From NCBI GenBank assembly GCA_017630155.1, contig JAGBVU010000031.1, positions 174,875 through 238,874 of the forward strand: a DNA stretch of 64,000 nucleotides, written 5' to 3'. The stretch's first letter is position 1. Every line of letters starts with the position of its first letter. The position numbers and the translations under genes are program-made. Origin of the DNA: Bacteroidales bacterium. GTDB lineage: Bacteria; Bacteroidota; Bacteroidia; Bacteroidales; UBA932. Positions 34,529-42,950 of the stretch are shown in pieces. The notes beneath the pieces were generated by a model, which was not told where the DNA came from, ran no database searches, and worked only from the letters and a program-made list of their open reading frames with translations.

Positions 34529-35503
34529 ATGAATTGTAAAAAGATAGTGAAAGTGACAGGATATATTGTTTTAGGACTGGTGCTATTGGTGTCAGTAGGG
34601 GCGATTATCGGATCTGATTACATGGTGAAGTACTCTCTCTCACCCAGAGTGAACAGGGAAGATGTGGAGAGTGTAAAATCATATTTTAAGGAGAAGAATC
34701 CCGATCTTGTAGAATGGGTAGAGGGAAATATTACCCGAGGTATCCTTACAGATACATTTGTCACCATGCCCTCTGGGGAGCGTCACCATGGATATTTCCT
34801 AAAAAACGACAATGCCCATGGGAGAACAGCAGTTTTGATTCACGGATACAAAAGCTGCGGATACCATATGCTCAACTTTGCAAAAATGTTCTATGACCAA
34901 TTCGACTGCAATGTAGTCCTCCCCGATCTTCACGCCCATTTTCTCAGTGAAGGTGAAATGATCCAGATGGGGTGGAAAGATGCAGATGATGTATTGCATT
35001 GGATAGAAGTGGCCCAAGAGAGGTTCTCAGAGGAGGGTGTAGAGAGCAAAATGATTGTCATGGGTATCTCAATGGGGGCTGCCACCACTATGAATCTCTC
35101 AGGGAAAGAGAATCTCCCTCCGTATATCAAAGGGTTTATTGAGGATTGTGGATACACATCTGTATGGGACGAGTTTGCACATGTCAGCAAAAGGGACTTC
35201 GGCGTTCCCAAATTCCCATTGCTCCATATTGCCAGCAAAATGTGTAAGAACCGCTACGGCTGGAACTTCCAGGAGGCTTCTCCTCTTGAATCAGTAAAGA
35301 AATGCACCCTCCCGATGCTCTTTATCCACGGGGAGAGTGACGATTTTGTCCCATCCTGGATGGTTCATCCACTTTACGAGGCCAAAACTGGGGAGAAATA
35401 TCTGTGGGTTGCCCCAGGATCAGGACACGGGAAGGCATTCATAGACCATAGAGAAGAGTACATAAGACAATTGGCGGCATTTGCCCAAAAGATAAACTTC
35501 TGA
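34529..35503 (+). CDS. Alpha/beta hydrolase, membrane-anchored
   Basis: A 324-residue alpha/beta-hydrolase. A basic start and one hydrophobic segment (about residues 10-30, VTGYIVLGLVLLVSVGAII) form a signal anchor. The nucleophile elbow is MGISMGAAT (Ser), with HGYKSCGYHM as the oxyanion-side loop, HGESDDFVPSWM holding the acid and PGSGHGKAFI the His. It belongs to the serine-hydrolase group of YqkD-like proteins; substrate unknown. An in-frame upstream start would translate repeat sequence, so the ATG giving MNCKKIVK is used. Four bases before the next gene. Confidence 0.85.
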   Translation: MNCKKIVKVTGYIVLGLVLLVSVGAIIGSDYMVKYSLSPRVNREDVESVKSYFKEKNPDLVEWVEGNITRGILTDTFVTMPSGERHHGYFLKNDNAHGRTAVLIHGYKSCGYHMLNFAKMFYDQFDCNVVLPDLHAHFLSEGEMIQMGWKDADDVLHWIEVAQERFSEEGVESKMIVMGISMGAATTMNLSGKENLPPYIKGFIEDCGYTSVWDEFAHVSKRDFGVPKFPLLHIASKMCKNRYGWNFQEASPLESVKKCTLPMLFIHGESDDFVPSWMVHPLYEAKTGEKYLWVAPGSGHGKAFIDHREEYIRQLAAFAQKINF

Positions 35504-35507
35504 TTTT

Positions 35508-36689
35508 ATGAAAAGGAGCGACGAAATACTATTGGCTTTATTGCGCAGGGCGCTGTGGGGAGAATCATTGCCAAAGAATAAAGCAGCACAGATGCCCGAA
35601 CAAGTCGGACATGACGGCGACAAGAAGCAGGGTAACGGTGAACATACCCCCAAACAAGTCGGGCATGACCAGTGTCAAGAGGGTTGGCATGAGGTCGACA
35701 AGCAGCAGTGGCAGGAGATCTACCAGCAGGCATCGTATCAGGGGGTACTGGGAGTTCTTTGGGATGGAGTTAAGGATCTCCCGATGGACAAGGGACTGAG
35801 GCTGAATTGGGCACTGAATGTGGAGAAAATAGAGCAGAGATATGAGCGTCAACGCATTGTATTGGAGGAACTTGCAGAGCTTTTTGCTGCCAACGGAATG
35901 GATATGATGGTGATCAAAGGGTATGGGCTCAGCCTCCTGTATCCCGAACCAAAGCACCGCCCTTGCGGAGATATTGACTTCTACCTTTACGGTGAGTATG
36001 CCAAGGGGGACAAGGTGCTGGAAGAGACTCACAACCTCACTACAGACCTCAATAAGCACCACCATACTGTCAATTATTACCGAGGGGTGATGCTTGAAAA
36101 CCACTACGATTTCCTCAATACTGAGTCACATCTTTCAAATAAAACAATTGAGCAGAGGCTTATAGCCGAGGTGGAGGCCAACAAAGGGGAGGAACGTGAA
36201 CTCTCCAACGGCGCAAAATTCTATATCCCTTGTCCTGAGTTCAATGCACTCTTTCTTCTGAGGCACGCAGCTGCCCATTTTGCTGCAGAGAGAATAGGGC
36301 TGAGGCACCTCGTCGATTGGGCACTATTCCTTCAAAATTATGGGGAGCAAGTGGATTGGAAGCGCTTCTATGCGTTTGCACGCGAAATGAATATGCACCG
36401 GTTCCTCAATGCAATAAATACCATTGCGATAGAGCAATTGGGGGTAAATAGTTCATTGCTACCGCAATATGAAAGGGATGCAAAGCTTGAAAAGAGGGTG
36501 CTGGAGGAGATCCTTTGCCCTGCATTCCTGGTACCGATGCCGGGGAAAAGGAACCCGCTGATATACCTCTGGAAACTCCGCAGATGGACCGGTAACATGT
36601 GGAAAAACAGGATTGTATACAAGGAGGGACTTTTGAACCAATTCTTCGTTCTGTGGAAAAGTCATATTTTGAAACCTAAGCTCAAATAG
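35508..36689 (+). CDS. Nucleotidyltransferase family protein (NTP_transf_5-like) with palindrome-derived insert
   Basis: A 393-residue protein of the uncharacterised nucleotidyltransferase family (Pfam PF14907-like), common near Bacteroidetes polysaccharide genes. The active-site region is VIKGYGLSLLYPEPKHRPCG then DIDFYL (about residues 142-168), with GDIDF as the metal-binding pair, and FLLRHAAAHFAAE plus GLRHLVDWALFLQ follow. Residues 28-54 contain the twice-repeated peptide (E/K)QVGHD, encoded by two copies of a palindromic repeat also found between genes; family members lack this. The first 25 residues otherwise fit. Role unknown. Confidence 0.8.
   Translation: MKRSDEILLALLRRALWGESLPKNKAAQMPEQVGHDGDKKQGNGEHTPKQVGHDQCQEGWHEVDKQQWQEIYQQASYQGVLGVLWDGVKDLPMDKGLRLNWALNVEKIEQRYERQRIVLEELAELFAANGMDMMVIKGYGLSLLYPEPKHRPCGDIDFYLYGEYAKGDKVLEETHNLTTDLNKHHHTVNYYRGVMLENHYDFLNTESHLSNKTIEQRLIAEVEANKGEERELSNGAKFYIPCPEFNALFLLRHAAAHFAAERIGLRHLVDWALFLQNYGEQVDWKRFYAFAREMNMHRFLNAINTIAIEQLGVNSSLLPQYERDAKLEKRVLEEILCPAFLVPMPGKRNPLIYLWKLRRWTGNMWKNRIVYKEGLLNQFFVLWKSHILKPKLK
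35591..35669 (+). repeat. Two palindromic repeats inside a coding region
   Basis: GATGCCCGAACAAGTCGGAC (to 35615) and a partial second copy CAAACAAGTCGGGCATGAC (35651-35669) match intergenic palindromes at 34.49, 39.91 and 46.39 kb. Both are read as (E/K)QVGHD in the nucleotidyltransferase-like protein. The second has lost its left half. Confidence 0.8.
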
Positions 36690-36749
36690 CTTGAAAATAG
36701 GAATACTTTTTGTAGAGAGGGTTTCAATTCATTTTTAACTTTTCATTTT

Positions 36750-37961
36750 ATGAAAAACTACTTCAAACTCCTGTTGATAATGGCCTTAGGGGTCGTTGTC
36801 AACTCCTGTACTTACGACAGGTCAAAAGATGTAAAAAATGTAATCTATCTTATCGGTGATGGGATGGGCTTTGGAGCAGTATCGACGGCACTTATGACTC
36901 ACGACCAGGAGACCGGTTTTGAAATGGCCCACGCAGTAGGCTTTCAGGAGACCTCTTCGGCTGATAATCATGTGACAGACTCACCAGCTGGTGGTACAGC
37001 ACTGGCTACAGGAAAAAGGACCCGTAATGGATATCTTGGTCTTGATCCGGACGGTAACCAGCTTACCAGCATTCTGAAAAAGGCCCAAGCGATGGGAAAA
37101 AGGACAGGAATAGTGGTCAATACAACACTCACAGAGGCCACTCCAGCAGCTTTCTATGCTGGTGTTAAGAGTCGCAGTGAGGGTTACAAAATAGCAGAAC
37201 AATTTGTAGAGAGTGGAGTGGATGTGGCTATCGGTTCAGGTCTCTCCGTATTTACTGACAGGCCCGATTCTGTAGATCTTATATGGGCACTGAAAAAGAA
37301 AAAGTACGAAGTCTATTTTGACTGGAAACATATAGTCAATCCAAGTGCAGATAGATTTGTAGCAATACTCCCTATGAGTCAAGTACATAGGAGAAACCAG
37401 CCACAAGTCTCCAGAAGTGCGGAAAATGGTGCTGTTCTGGGATACTCTTCAAGACTGGCAAGTGAAGGGACTACCTACGCCGGGGACAAGACAGATATAT
37501 CAAACCCTAGGGAATATCTCTCTGTAGCTAGCCTCAGTGCACTTGAAACACTAGAAAAGGGTGCTAAGAACGGTTACTTTCTGATGATTGAGAGTGCTAT
37601 TATCGATGGATATGGGCACAATAATGATAGCGAAGGGATGAAACTGGAGATGTATGACTTCAATAACACTCTCATGCTCCTGATAGACTATGTACACAAC
37701 CATCCCAATACTCTTCTGGTAGTGACAGCTGACCACGAGACAGGAGGGACAGGAATTGCTTACAAACAACACGAAGTAGGGAAGAAGGAAAAAGTATCAC
37801 TTAACTTCAGCACTAAAGGACATACCGGTACTGTGGTCCCTGTTTTTGCCTACGGTCCCGGAGCAGAATGCTTTGCCGGTATAATGAAAAACACAGATAT
37901 CCCCAAGAAGATAGAATCCTTGATGAAAAATGACTTCAAAACACGGAGAAGTAAGATATAA
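36750..37961 (+). CDS. Alkaline phosphatase, lipoprotein
   Basis: A 403-residue PhoA-family metallophosphatase with lipobox VVNSC (Cys20). YLIGDGMGFGAV binds zinc/magnesium, VTDSPAGGTALATGKRTRNG carries the nucleophilic Ser, TLTEATPAAFYAG and MIESAIIDGYGHNND hold metal ligands, and VVTADHETGG and KGHTGTVVPVFAYGP the last histidines. It releases phosphate from organic esters outside the cytoplasm. It is followed by phosphate-uptake genes after a terminator and a new promoter, so the association is functional and not an operon. Confidence 0.93.
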   Translation: MKNYFKLLLIMALGVVVNSCTYDRSKDVKNVIYLIGDGMGFGAVSTALMTHDQETGFEMAHAVGFQETSSADNHVTDSPAGGTALATGKRTRNGYLGLDPDGNQLTSILKKAQAMGKRTGIVVNTTLTEATPAAFYAGVKSRSEGYKIAEQFVESGVDVAIGSGLSVFTDRPDSVDLIWALKKKKYEVYFDWKHIVNPSADRFVAILPMSQVHRRNQPQVSRSAENGAVLGYSSRLASEGTTYAGDKTDISNPREYLSVASLSALETLEKGAKNGYFLMIESAIIDGYGHNNDSEGMKLEMYDFNNTLMLLIDYVHNHPNTLLVVTADHETGGTGIAYKQHEVGKKEKVSLNFSTKGHTGTVVPVFAYGPGAECFAGIMKNTDIPKKIESLMKNDFKTRRSKI

Positions 37962-38030
37962 CAAAAATGTTAAGCAACTTAACTTATTTGTTATATTCTC
38001 TATTAATTAATAATTTAGATAGATTTATCG

Positions 38031-38075
38031 GGCAGGGTACGCAGAACATAAGCGTACCTTGTTTTTTTACCTGCC
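38031..38075 (+). terminator. Intrinsic terminator
   Basis: GGTACGC-AGAACATA-GCGTACC (38036-38058) is a perfect 7-bp stem followed by TTGTTTTTTT. An outer pair GGCAGG (38031-38036) and CCTGCC (38070-38075) could extend it. It lies between the alkaline phosphatase gene and the phosphate-transport promoter. Confidence 0.85.
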
Positions 38076-38107
38076 ACAAGCATCAAAATAAGGGGGATTT
38101 CAAAAAA

Positions 38108-38139
38108 TTTGTAAGATTTTTGCCCCTTTTGTATATTTG
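38108..38139 (+). promoter_or_regulatory. Bacteroidetes-type promoter for DUF47-pit operon
   Basis: TTTG at 38108-38111 and TATATTTG at 38132-38139 are separated by 20 bases, matching the -33 TTTG and -7 TAnnTTTG consensus of the Bacteroidetes primary sigma factor. It lies about 35 bases before the DUF47 start. Confidence 0.65.
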
Positions 38140-38174
38140 TCAGCCCAAAAAAGCAAGTATAACCAATTAACTAT

Positions 38175-38822
38175 ATGAACAACTCATTTTTTAGCAGATT
38201 TGCACCAAAACAACCCAAATTCTTCCCACTACTCCAATCTTTGGCTGAGACACTTCTCAAAGCAGCAGAAACATTTCTTGAGGGGATTGAGTACCCTACA
38301 GTAGAGAAACGTGCAGAATACTACAAACTTGTAAAAGACATCGAACGTAAAGGTGATGAGATCAACACTACCATCCACAATGAGCTTGCATCCTCTTTCA
38401 TCACCCCATTCGATCGTGAAGATATACACCACCTGGCAGCTGCCATTGATGACACTATCGACGGAATCAACAGCGTAGCCAAACGTATCAACATCTACAA
38501 TCCAAAACCACTTCCTGAAGAGGCCAGCAAGATGGCTCAGGTTATCCTCCAGGAGGCCCAGTTCATCGTTAAAGCGATATCCGGTCTTGTGGATGTACAC
38601 AAAAATGGCTCTGAAATCCTCAAATGTGCAAATGAACTCCACGAACTTGAGAACAAAGGGGATGATATCTATGAGCTTTTCATTATCAGACTCTTTGAGG
38701 AGGAGAAAGATGGCATCGAGTTGATGAAAGTGAAAGAGATTATGCACGAAATGGAGCAGACTACCGATGCTGCAGAGCATGTAGGCAAATGTCTGAAGAG
38801 CATTTTGGTAAAATATATCTAA
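38175..38822 (+). CDS. DUF47 (PhoU-like) phosphate transport regulator
   Basis: A 215-residue all-helical protein of the DUF47/PhoU-like family. Landmarks are KLVKDIERKGDEINTTIHNE, TPFDREDIHHLAAAIDDTID and LHELENKGDDIYELFIIRLF, the paired E.KGD metal-binding repeats. It is almost always encoded with a Pit-type transporter, as here (20-base gap), and is thought to control its activity in the cytoplasm. Length is normal. Confidence 0.93.
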   Translation: MNNSFFSRFAPKQPKFFPLLQSLAETLLKAAETFLEGIEYPTVEKRAEYYKLVKDIERKGDEINTTIHNELASSFITPFDREDIHHLAAAIDDTIDGINSVAKRINIYNPKPLPEEASKMAQVILQEAQFIVKAISGLVDVHKNGSEILKCANELHELENKGDDIYELFIIRLFEEEKDGIELMKVKEIMHEMEQTTDAAEHVGKCLKSILVKYI

Positions 38823-38842
38823 TATCGTAGAGAACGGACTAT

Positions 38843-39859
38843 ATGGAATTATTGGTAGCCATTATTATCCTGGCACTCTTATTTGACTTCATCAACGGTT
38901 TTCACGATGCGGCCAATTCTATTGCGACCATCGTCTCTACACGTGTCCTTACACCTTTCCAGGCTGTACTATGGGCAGCATTCTTCAACTTTGTAGCGTT
39001 TTTTATAGCCAAATACATAATCGGAGGATTCGGTATTGCAAACACAGTATCAAAGACTGTAATTGAGGAATTTATCACACTTCCCATTATCCTTTCTGGT
39101 GTTATTGCAGCCATTATCTGGAACCTCCTCACCTGGTGGAAAGGTATCCCATCATCTTCATCACATACACTTATAGGAGGTTTTGCCGGTGCAGCGATAA
39201 TGGGTGCGGGCTGGGGTGCAGTTCAGGGTAGTATAATTCTGAAAATCGCCCTTTTCATATTTGCAGCTCCACTTATCGGTATGGTGATATCATTCCTTTT
39301 CACCCTTCTCGTACTTAACATTTGTAAGAACAAGAATCCTCACAAGTGCGAAGTGTGGTTCAAAAGGCTGCAGCTGGTATCATCAGCGCTATTCAGCGTA
39401 GGCCACGGTCTGAATGACTCACAAAAAGTTATGGGTATCATAGCAGCAGCACTCATAGCGGCACACTCTGATGGTTTGGGAATGGGTATCAACAGCATCA
39501 ATGACCTCCCTAACTGGGTAGCATTTGCCTGCTTTACAGCGATTTCAATAGGAACAATGTCTGGAGGTTGGAAAATTGTCAAGACAATGGGTTCAAAAAT
39601 CACCAAAGTTACCCCTCTTGAGGGTGTTGTAGCTGAAACTGCCGGTGCATTTACCCTCTACCTGACTGAGTTCCTCCATATCCCAGTAAGTACAACACAT
39701 ACCATTACAGGAGCTATCATCGGTTGTGGTGCTACCAAGAGGCTGTCGGCTGTACGTTGGGGCGTCACCAAAGACCTCCTCATTGCTTGGGTACTTACCA
39801 TCCCAGTGAGTGCAGTTCTCGCCTGCGTAGTGTACTTGATAGTGAATTTATTTGTATAA
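38843..39859 (+). CDS. pit: Inorganic phosphate transporter, Pit family
   Basis: A 338-residue polytopic inner-membrane transporter of the PHO4/Pit family that brings in phosphate or metal phosphate with protons. The duplicated signature is FDFINGFHDAANSIATIVST near the N-terminus and GHGLNDSQKVMGIIAAAL in the second half; SSSHTLIGG and VSTTHTITGAIIGCG are the matching inner repeats. Co-transcribed with DUF47. A palindromic pair follows three bases after the stop. Confidence 0.93.
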   Translation: MELLVAIIILALLFDFINGFHDAANSIATIVSTRVLTPFQAVLWAAFFNFVAFFIAKYIIGGFGIANTVSKTVIEEFITLPIILSGVIAAIIWNLLTWWKGIPSSSSHTLIGGFAGAAIMGAGWGAVQGSIILKIALFIFAAPLIGMVISFLFTLLVLNICKNKNPHKCEVWFKRLQLVSSALFSVGHGLNDSQKVMGIIAAALIAAHSDGLGMGINSINDLPNWVAFACFTAISIGTMSGGWKIVKTMGSKITKVTPLEGVVAETAGAFTLYLTEFLHIPVSTTHTITGAIIGCGATKRLSAVRWGVTKDLLIAWVLTIPVSAVLACVVYLIVNLFV

Positions 39860-39862
39860 TTT

Positions 39863-39933
39863 GTCACCCCCGGCTCTGTTCGGGGGGGGCTCTATATAAA
39901 CCAATATTAAGATGCCCGAGCACCATCGGGCAT
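39863..39933 (+). repeat. Pair of palindromes in inverted orientation (no gene between)
   Basis: CACCCCCGGCTCTGTTCGGG and, on the opposite strand sense, GATGCCCGAGCACCATCGGG are separated by about 22 AT-rich bases. The same pair of palindromes flanks the GIY-YIG ORF at 46 kb, so this may be an empty form of that unit. Either hairpin could also act as a terminator for the pit operon. Confidence 0.7.
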
Positions 39934-39943
39934 AAATTTTATT

Positions 39944-40594
39944 ATGGAACTGAAAGTTAAGAAAATAGCAGGCTGTTATACAGACCCTCAAAGGGTGCCT
40001 GCGCTGATGGACAATGCTGGTATCGAGTACAATAATATTGACATCATCAACTGGGAGACCCATACTTACCGTCCAGAGGTTAAATTTAGAATTGCATATA
40101 CTGATGACGCCATCCTTCTCCACTACAAAGTGAAAGAGGAGTCAGTAAAAGCTGTGACAGAGGCCGACAACGGCAATGTATGGACAGACTCTTGTGTAGA
40201 GTTCTTCTCTATACCTTGTCCGGAAGATGGAATCTACTATAATTTCGAATGCAACTGTGCCGGTACACTGCTTATAGGCTCTGGAGCTGAACGCAAAGGA
40301 CGTATCCGTGGCGACAAGAGTGTCACAGACCAGATCCTCCGCTGGAGCAGCCTTGGCCGTAAACCTTTTGCAGAGAGAATCGGTGAGACAGAGTGGGAGA
40401 TAGCTATCATATTGCCATTTAGGGCATATTTCCGTCACGATATCAAATCGATGGAGGGTGCTGTCATCCGTGCCAACTTCTACAAATGCGGTGATGACCA
40501 GAAAACACCACACTACCTCTCATGGAGCCCTATCGGTACAGAAAAACCTGCATTCCACGCCCCAGACTATTTCGGAACCCTATATTTTGAATAG
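39944..40594 (+). CDS. Carbohydrate-binding family 9-like protein
   Basis: A 216-residue CBM9-like beta-sandwich protein (Pfam CBM9_2-like). The motif VWTDSCVEFFSIPCPEDGIY with YYNFECNCAGTLL after it, and YLSWSPIGTEKPAFHAPDYF at the end, are the features of this family in Bacteroidetes. No signal peptide is visible, so it may be cytoplasmic or exported another way. Ligand and role unknown. It ends four bases before the acyltransferase. Confidence 0.8.
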   Translation: MELKVKKIAGCYTDPQRVPALMDNAGIEYNNIDIINWETHTYRPEVKFRIAYTDDAILLHYKVKEESVKAVTEADNGNVWTDSCVEFFSIPCPEDGIYYNFECNCAGTLLIGSGAERKGRIRGDKSVTDQILRWSSLGRKPFAERIGETEWEIAIILPFRAYFRHDIKSMEGAVIRANFYKCGDDQKTPHYLSWSPIGTEKPAFHAPDYFGTLYFE

Positions 40595-40597
40595 CTT

Positions 40598-41719
40598 ATG
40601 TTCAAAGACTCCAAACCCCATTATCTGCTTCTCGATGCATTGAGAGGGGTAGCTGCTCTAATGGTAGTATGGTACCATTTTTTCGAAGCATTTGCCACAT
40701 CTCCTCTGGACCAGAGGTTCAATCACGGTTATATGGCTGTAGATTTCTTCTTCATCCTCTCCGGATTTGTAATCGGTTATGCTTATGATGACAGATGGAA
40801 AAAGGGAGAATTGACCACAGGCGGATTTTTCAAGAGGAGACTCATCCGTCTCCATCCAATGGTAGTGCTTGGAGCTGTAATAGGGGTGATTACCTTCCTT
40901 ATCCAGGGTGGAGTCCAATGGGATGGTACCCACGTGGAGGGGTGGAAAGTAATAATTGCTTTGGTCTGCACTATGCTTTTGCTCCCTGCAATACCGGGAA
41001 CTGCACCCGAAGTAAGGGGCAATGGCGAGATGTACCCACTTAACGGACCTTACTGGTCACTTTTCTTCGAATATGTGGGTAATATACTTTATGCTCTGTG
41101 TATCAGAAAATTGTCTACTAAAAAACTGGCCATCCTCGTATGGATTCTCGGATTGGGACTGGCAGCATTCTCACTCTTCAATATGTCGGGTGCAAACCAT
41201 ATCGGTGTTGGCTGGACAATGGCTGACAACAACCTCTGGGGAGGTCTTCTGAGGATGAGTTTCTCTTATAGTGCAGGTATGCTTATATCCAGAGTATTCA
41301 GACCAATGAAAATAAAAGGGGCATTCTGGTTATGCTCATTGTCACTTTTGGTATTGCTTGGTGTGCCACATCTTGGTGCTGTATCAGGGGCAATGTGGCT
41401 CAACGGCCTATATGACTCCATCTGTGTCCTCTTCCTGTTCCCTGCTATACTTTATATTGGTGCCTGCGGTAGTGTTTCCGGGACATCTGAGAAGGGAGAA
41501 AAGGTATGGAAATGGCTTGGTGGCATATCGTATCCACTCTATTTGGTACACTATCCGATTATGTACCTGTTCTACGCCTGGTGCTGGGAAGACGGGAAGA
41601 CATTTGCCCAGACATGGCCAGTGATAATCGCCATTTTCATCGGCTGTATCCTCCTCGCATACGCTGTACAGAAACTCTACGACGAGCCTGTCAGAAGATG
41701 GCTGTCGAAGAGGGGATAA
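40598..41719 (+). CDS. Acyltransferase 3 family membrane protein
   Basis: A 373-residue polytopic protein with about ten hydrophobic segments. LLLDALRGVAALMVVWYHFF with the catalytic-type His, YMAVDFFFILSGFVIGYAYD and FFKRRLIRLHPM are the standard motifs of the acyltransferase-3 (OafA/NodX) family, which moves acyl groups onto sugars or lipids at the inner membrane. The substrate is unknown. Convergent with chorismate synthase, 26 bases apart, with no clear terminator between. Confidence 0.88.
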   Translation: MFKDSKPHYLLLDALRGVAALMVVWYHFFEAFATSPLDQRFNHGYMAVDFFFILSGFVIGYAYDDRWKKGELTTGGFFKRRLIRLHPMVVLGAVIGVITFLIQGGVQWDGTHVEGWKVIIALVCTMLLLPAIPGTAPEVRGNGEMYPLNGPYWSLFFEYVGNILYALCIRKLSTKKLAILVWILGLGLAAFSLFNMSGANHIGVGWTMADNNLWGGLLRMSFSYSAGMLISRVFRPMKIKGAFWLCSLSLLVLLGVPHLGAVSGAMWLNGLYDSICVLFLFPAILYIGACGSVSGTSEKGEKVWKWLGGISYPLYLVHYPIMYLFYAWCWEDGKTFAQTWPVIIAIFIGCILLAYAVQKLYDEPVRRWLSKRG

Positions 41720-41745
41720 TCAGACCTGCTCAAAAACACTGTAAC

Positions 41746-42741
41746 TTACAGCACATTGTCCGCCAAAACGATGGCGGTGATGGCTTCTATTATTACAGGG
41801 CAGCGGAGGGCGATACAGGTGTCGTGTCTTCCGGGAACAGAGAAGTCCACCATCTCCTCCTTTATGAAGTCATATGTCCTCTGAACTTTGGAAATGCTCG
41901 AAGTAGGCTTTATCGCCACTCTGAAAACTATAGGATTACCATTTGTGATACCTCCATTTATACCGCCGGCACCATTGGTAGCGGTATGCCCCTCTGAATC
42001 TATGTAACAGTCATTGTGTTCTGACCCTTTCATCCGGGCAGCACGGAAACCGTCTCCGAATTCGACTCCGCGTACACCAGGGACAGAGAAAGCCAGATGG
42101 GAGATCTGTGACTCCATGGAGTCGAACATAGGTTCTCCATAACCTACATCCACACCTTTACATACACATTCGATAATGCCTCCGAGTGAGTCACCCTCTG
42201 CCATGGCACCCTCTATCAGGGCCGGCCAGGCTTCGGAATCTGCAGAACCGCCCACCTCCACAAGTCTGGCAGAGAGAGAGAAACCCTCTTCTTCTGATAT
42301 GAAGTTGTCTTCCAGTACTTTCTTCGCCACTACACCAGCAGCGACAAGGGGGAGGGTCATACGGCCGGAAAAATGTCCTCCACCACGGATATCATTGTAG
42401 AAATTGTGTTTGGCCTGCGCCACAAAGTCGGCATGACCGGGACGTGGAGTATTTCTGAAAAGGGAATAGTCATCCGATCTGGTGTTTTCATTGGCGAAAA
42501 CAATGGTAAGTGGTGCACCAGTGGTAATATCATCATGAACACCGCTCACAATACGGGGAATATCTCCTTCAATACGTGGTGTAGTGCCGCGGGCACCGGC
42601 TTTGCGACGGAGCAAATCTTCTGTAAAATCCTCTATATCAAGGGATATTCCTGCAGGGACACCATCTATTACTACACCTATCATCTCACCATGAGACTCA
42701 CCGAAAACCGATATTCTGAAATTTCTCCCGAAACTGTTCAT
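41746..42741 (-). CDS. aroC: Chorismate synthase
   Basis: A 331-residue FMN-dependent enzyme that converts EPSP to chorismate, the last shikimate step. FGESHGEMIGVVIDGVPAG, RPGHADFVAQAKHNFYND, FGDGFRAARMKGSEHND and the C-terminal CPVIIEAITAIVLAD are diagnostic. Slightly shorter than the usual 350-360. The ATG giving MNSFGRN is preferred over a GTG nine bases upstream. Divergent from the phe operon; a minus-strand TAATTTTG at 42764-42771 is a plausible -7 box. Confidence 0.95.
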   Translation of the reverse strand: MNSFGRNFRISVFGESHGEMIGVVIDGVPAGISLDIEDFTEDLLRRKAGARGTTPRIEGDIPRIVSGVHDDITTGAPLTIVFANENTRSDDYSLFRNTPRPGHADFVAQAKHNFYNDIRGGGHFSGRMTLPLVAAGVVAKKVLEDNFISEEEGFSLSARLVEVGGSADSEAWPALIEGAMAEGDSLGGIIECVCKGVDVGYGEPMFDSMESQISHLAFSVPGVRGVEFGDGFRAARMKGSEHNDCYIDSEGHTATNGAGGINGGITNGNPIVFRVAIKPTSSISKVQRTYDFIKEEMVDFSVPGRHDTCIALRCPVIIEAITAIVLADNVL

Positions 42742-42792
42742 ATTGACCACATTTTATATCAAACAAAATTAGGAAATAAATGACAAAATATC

Positions 42793-42800
42793 TAAATTTG
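42793..42800 (+). promoter_or_regulatory. -7 box of the phe operon
   Basis: TAAATTTG matches TAnnTTTG. A -33 TTTG is not visible at the expected distance. The predicted transcript would start about 42806, only a few bases before the leader-peptide ATG, so that ORF would be leaderless or nearly so, or a further promoter lies upstream. Confidence 0.4.
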
Positions 42801-42810
42801 TCTCGACAAT

Positions 42811-42861
42811 ATGGGTACACAACGATTTACATACTGTTTCTTTTTTTCTTTTATCGGCTAA
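42811..42861 (+). CDS. pheL: Phenylalanine-rich leader peptide
   Basis: A 16-codon ORF encoding MGTQRFTYCFFFSFIG, with five Phe codons and one Tyr, followed by TAA. Four of the Phe codons lie in the last seven residues. Its content and position in front of a prephenate dehydratase gene parallel E. coli PheL. The stop codon falls in the loop of the first RNA stem, so a ribosome reading through would disturb it. Not detected by length-limited gene finders. Confidence 0.65.
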   Translation: MGTQRFTYCFFFSFIG

Positions 42862-42943
42862 TGGATAAAAGCGGGAGCTTGTATGTAGATGACAATATAA
42901 ATTTTATGAACTCCTGCCTGTGTTAAGGTGGGAGTTTCTTTTT
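42848..42943 (+). promoter_or_regulatory. Transcription attenuator of the phe operon
   Basis: Three exclusive pairings are visible. Stem 1:2 is CTTTTATC (42848-42855) with GATAAAAG (42864-42871). Antiterminator 2:3 is GCGGGAG (42871-42877) with CTCCTGC (42911-42917). Terminator 3:4 is AACTCCTGCC (42909-42918) with GGTGGGAGTT (42927-42936), loop TGTGTTAA, followed by TCTTTTT. Stalling at the Phe codons would cover strand 1, free strand 2 to pair with 3, and prevent the terminator. This is the classic amino-acid attenuator layout. Confidence 0.65.
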
Positions 42944-42950
42944 GAAAGAT

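Noticed and set aside
37967..38170. 67-codon ORF between alkaline phosphatase and DUF47
   Set aside because: It runs through a terminator hairpin and the promoter, with no protein-like features.
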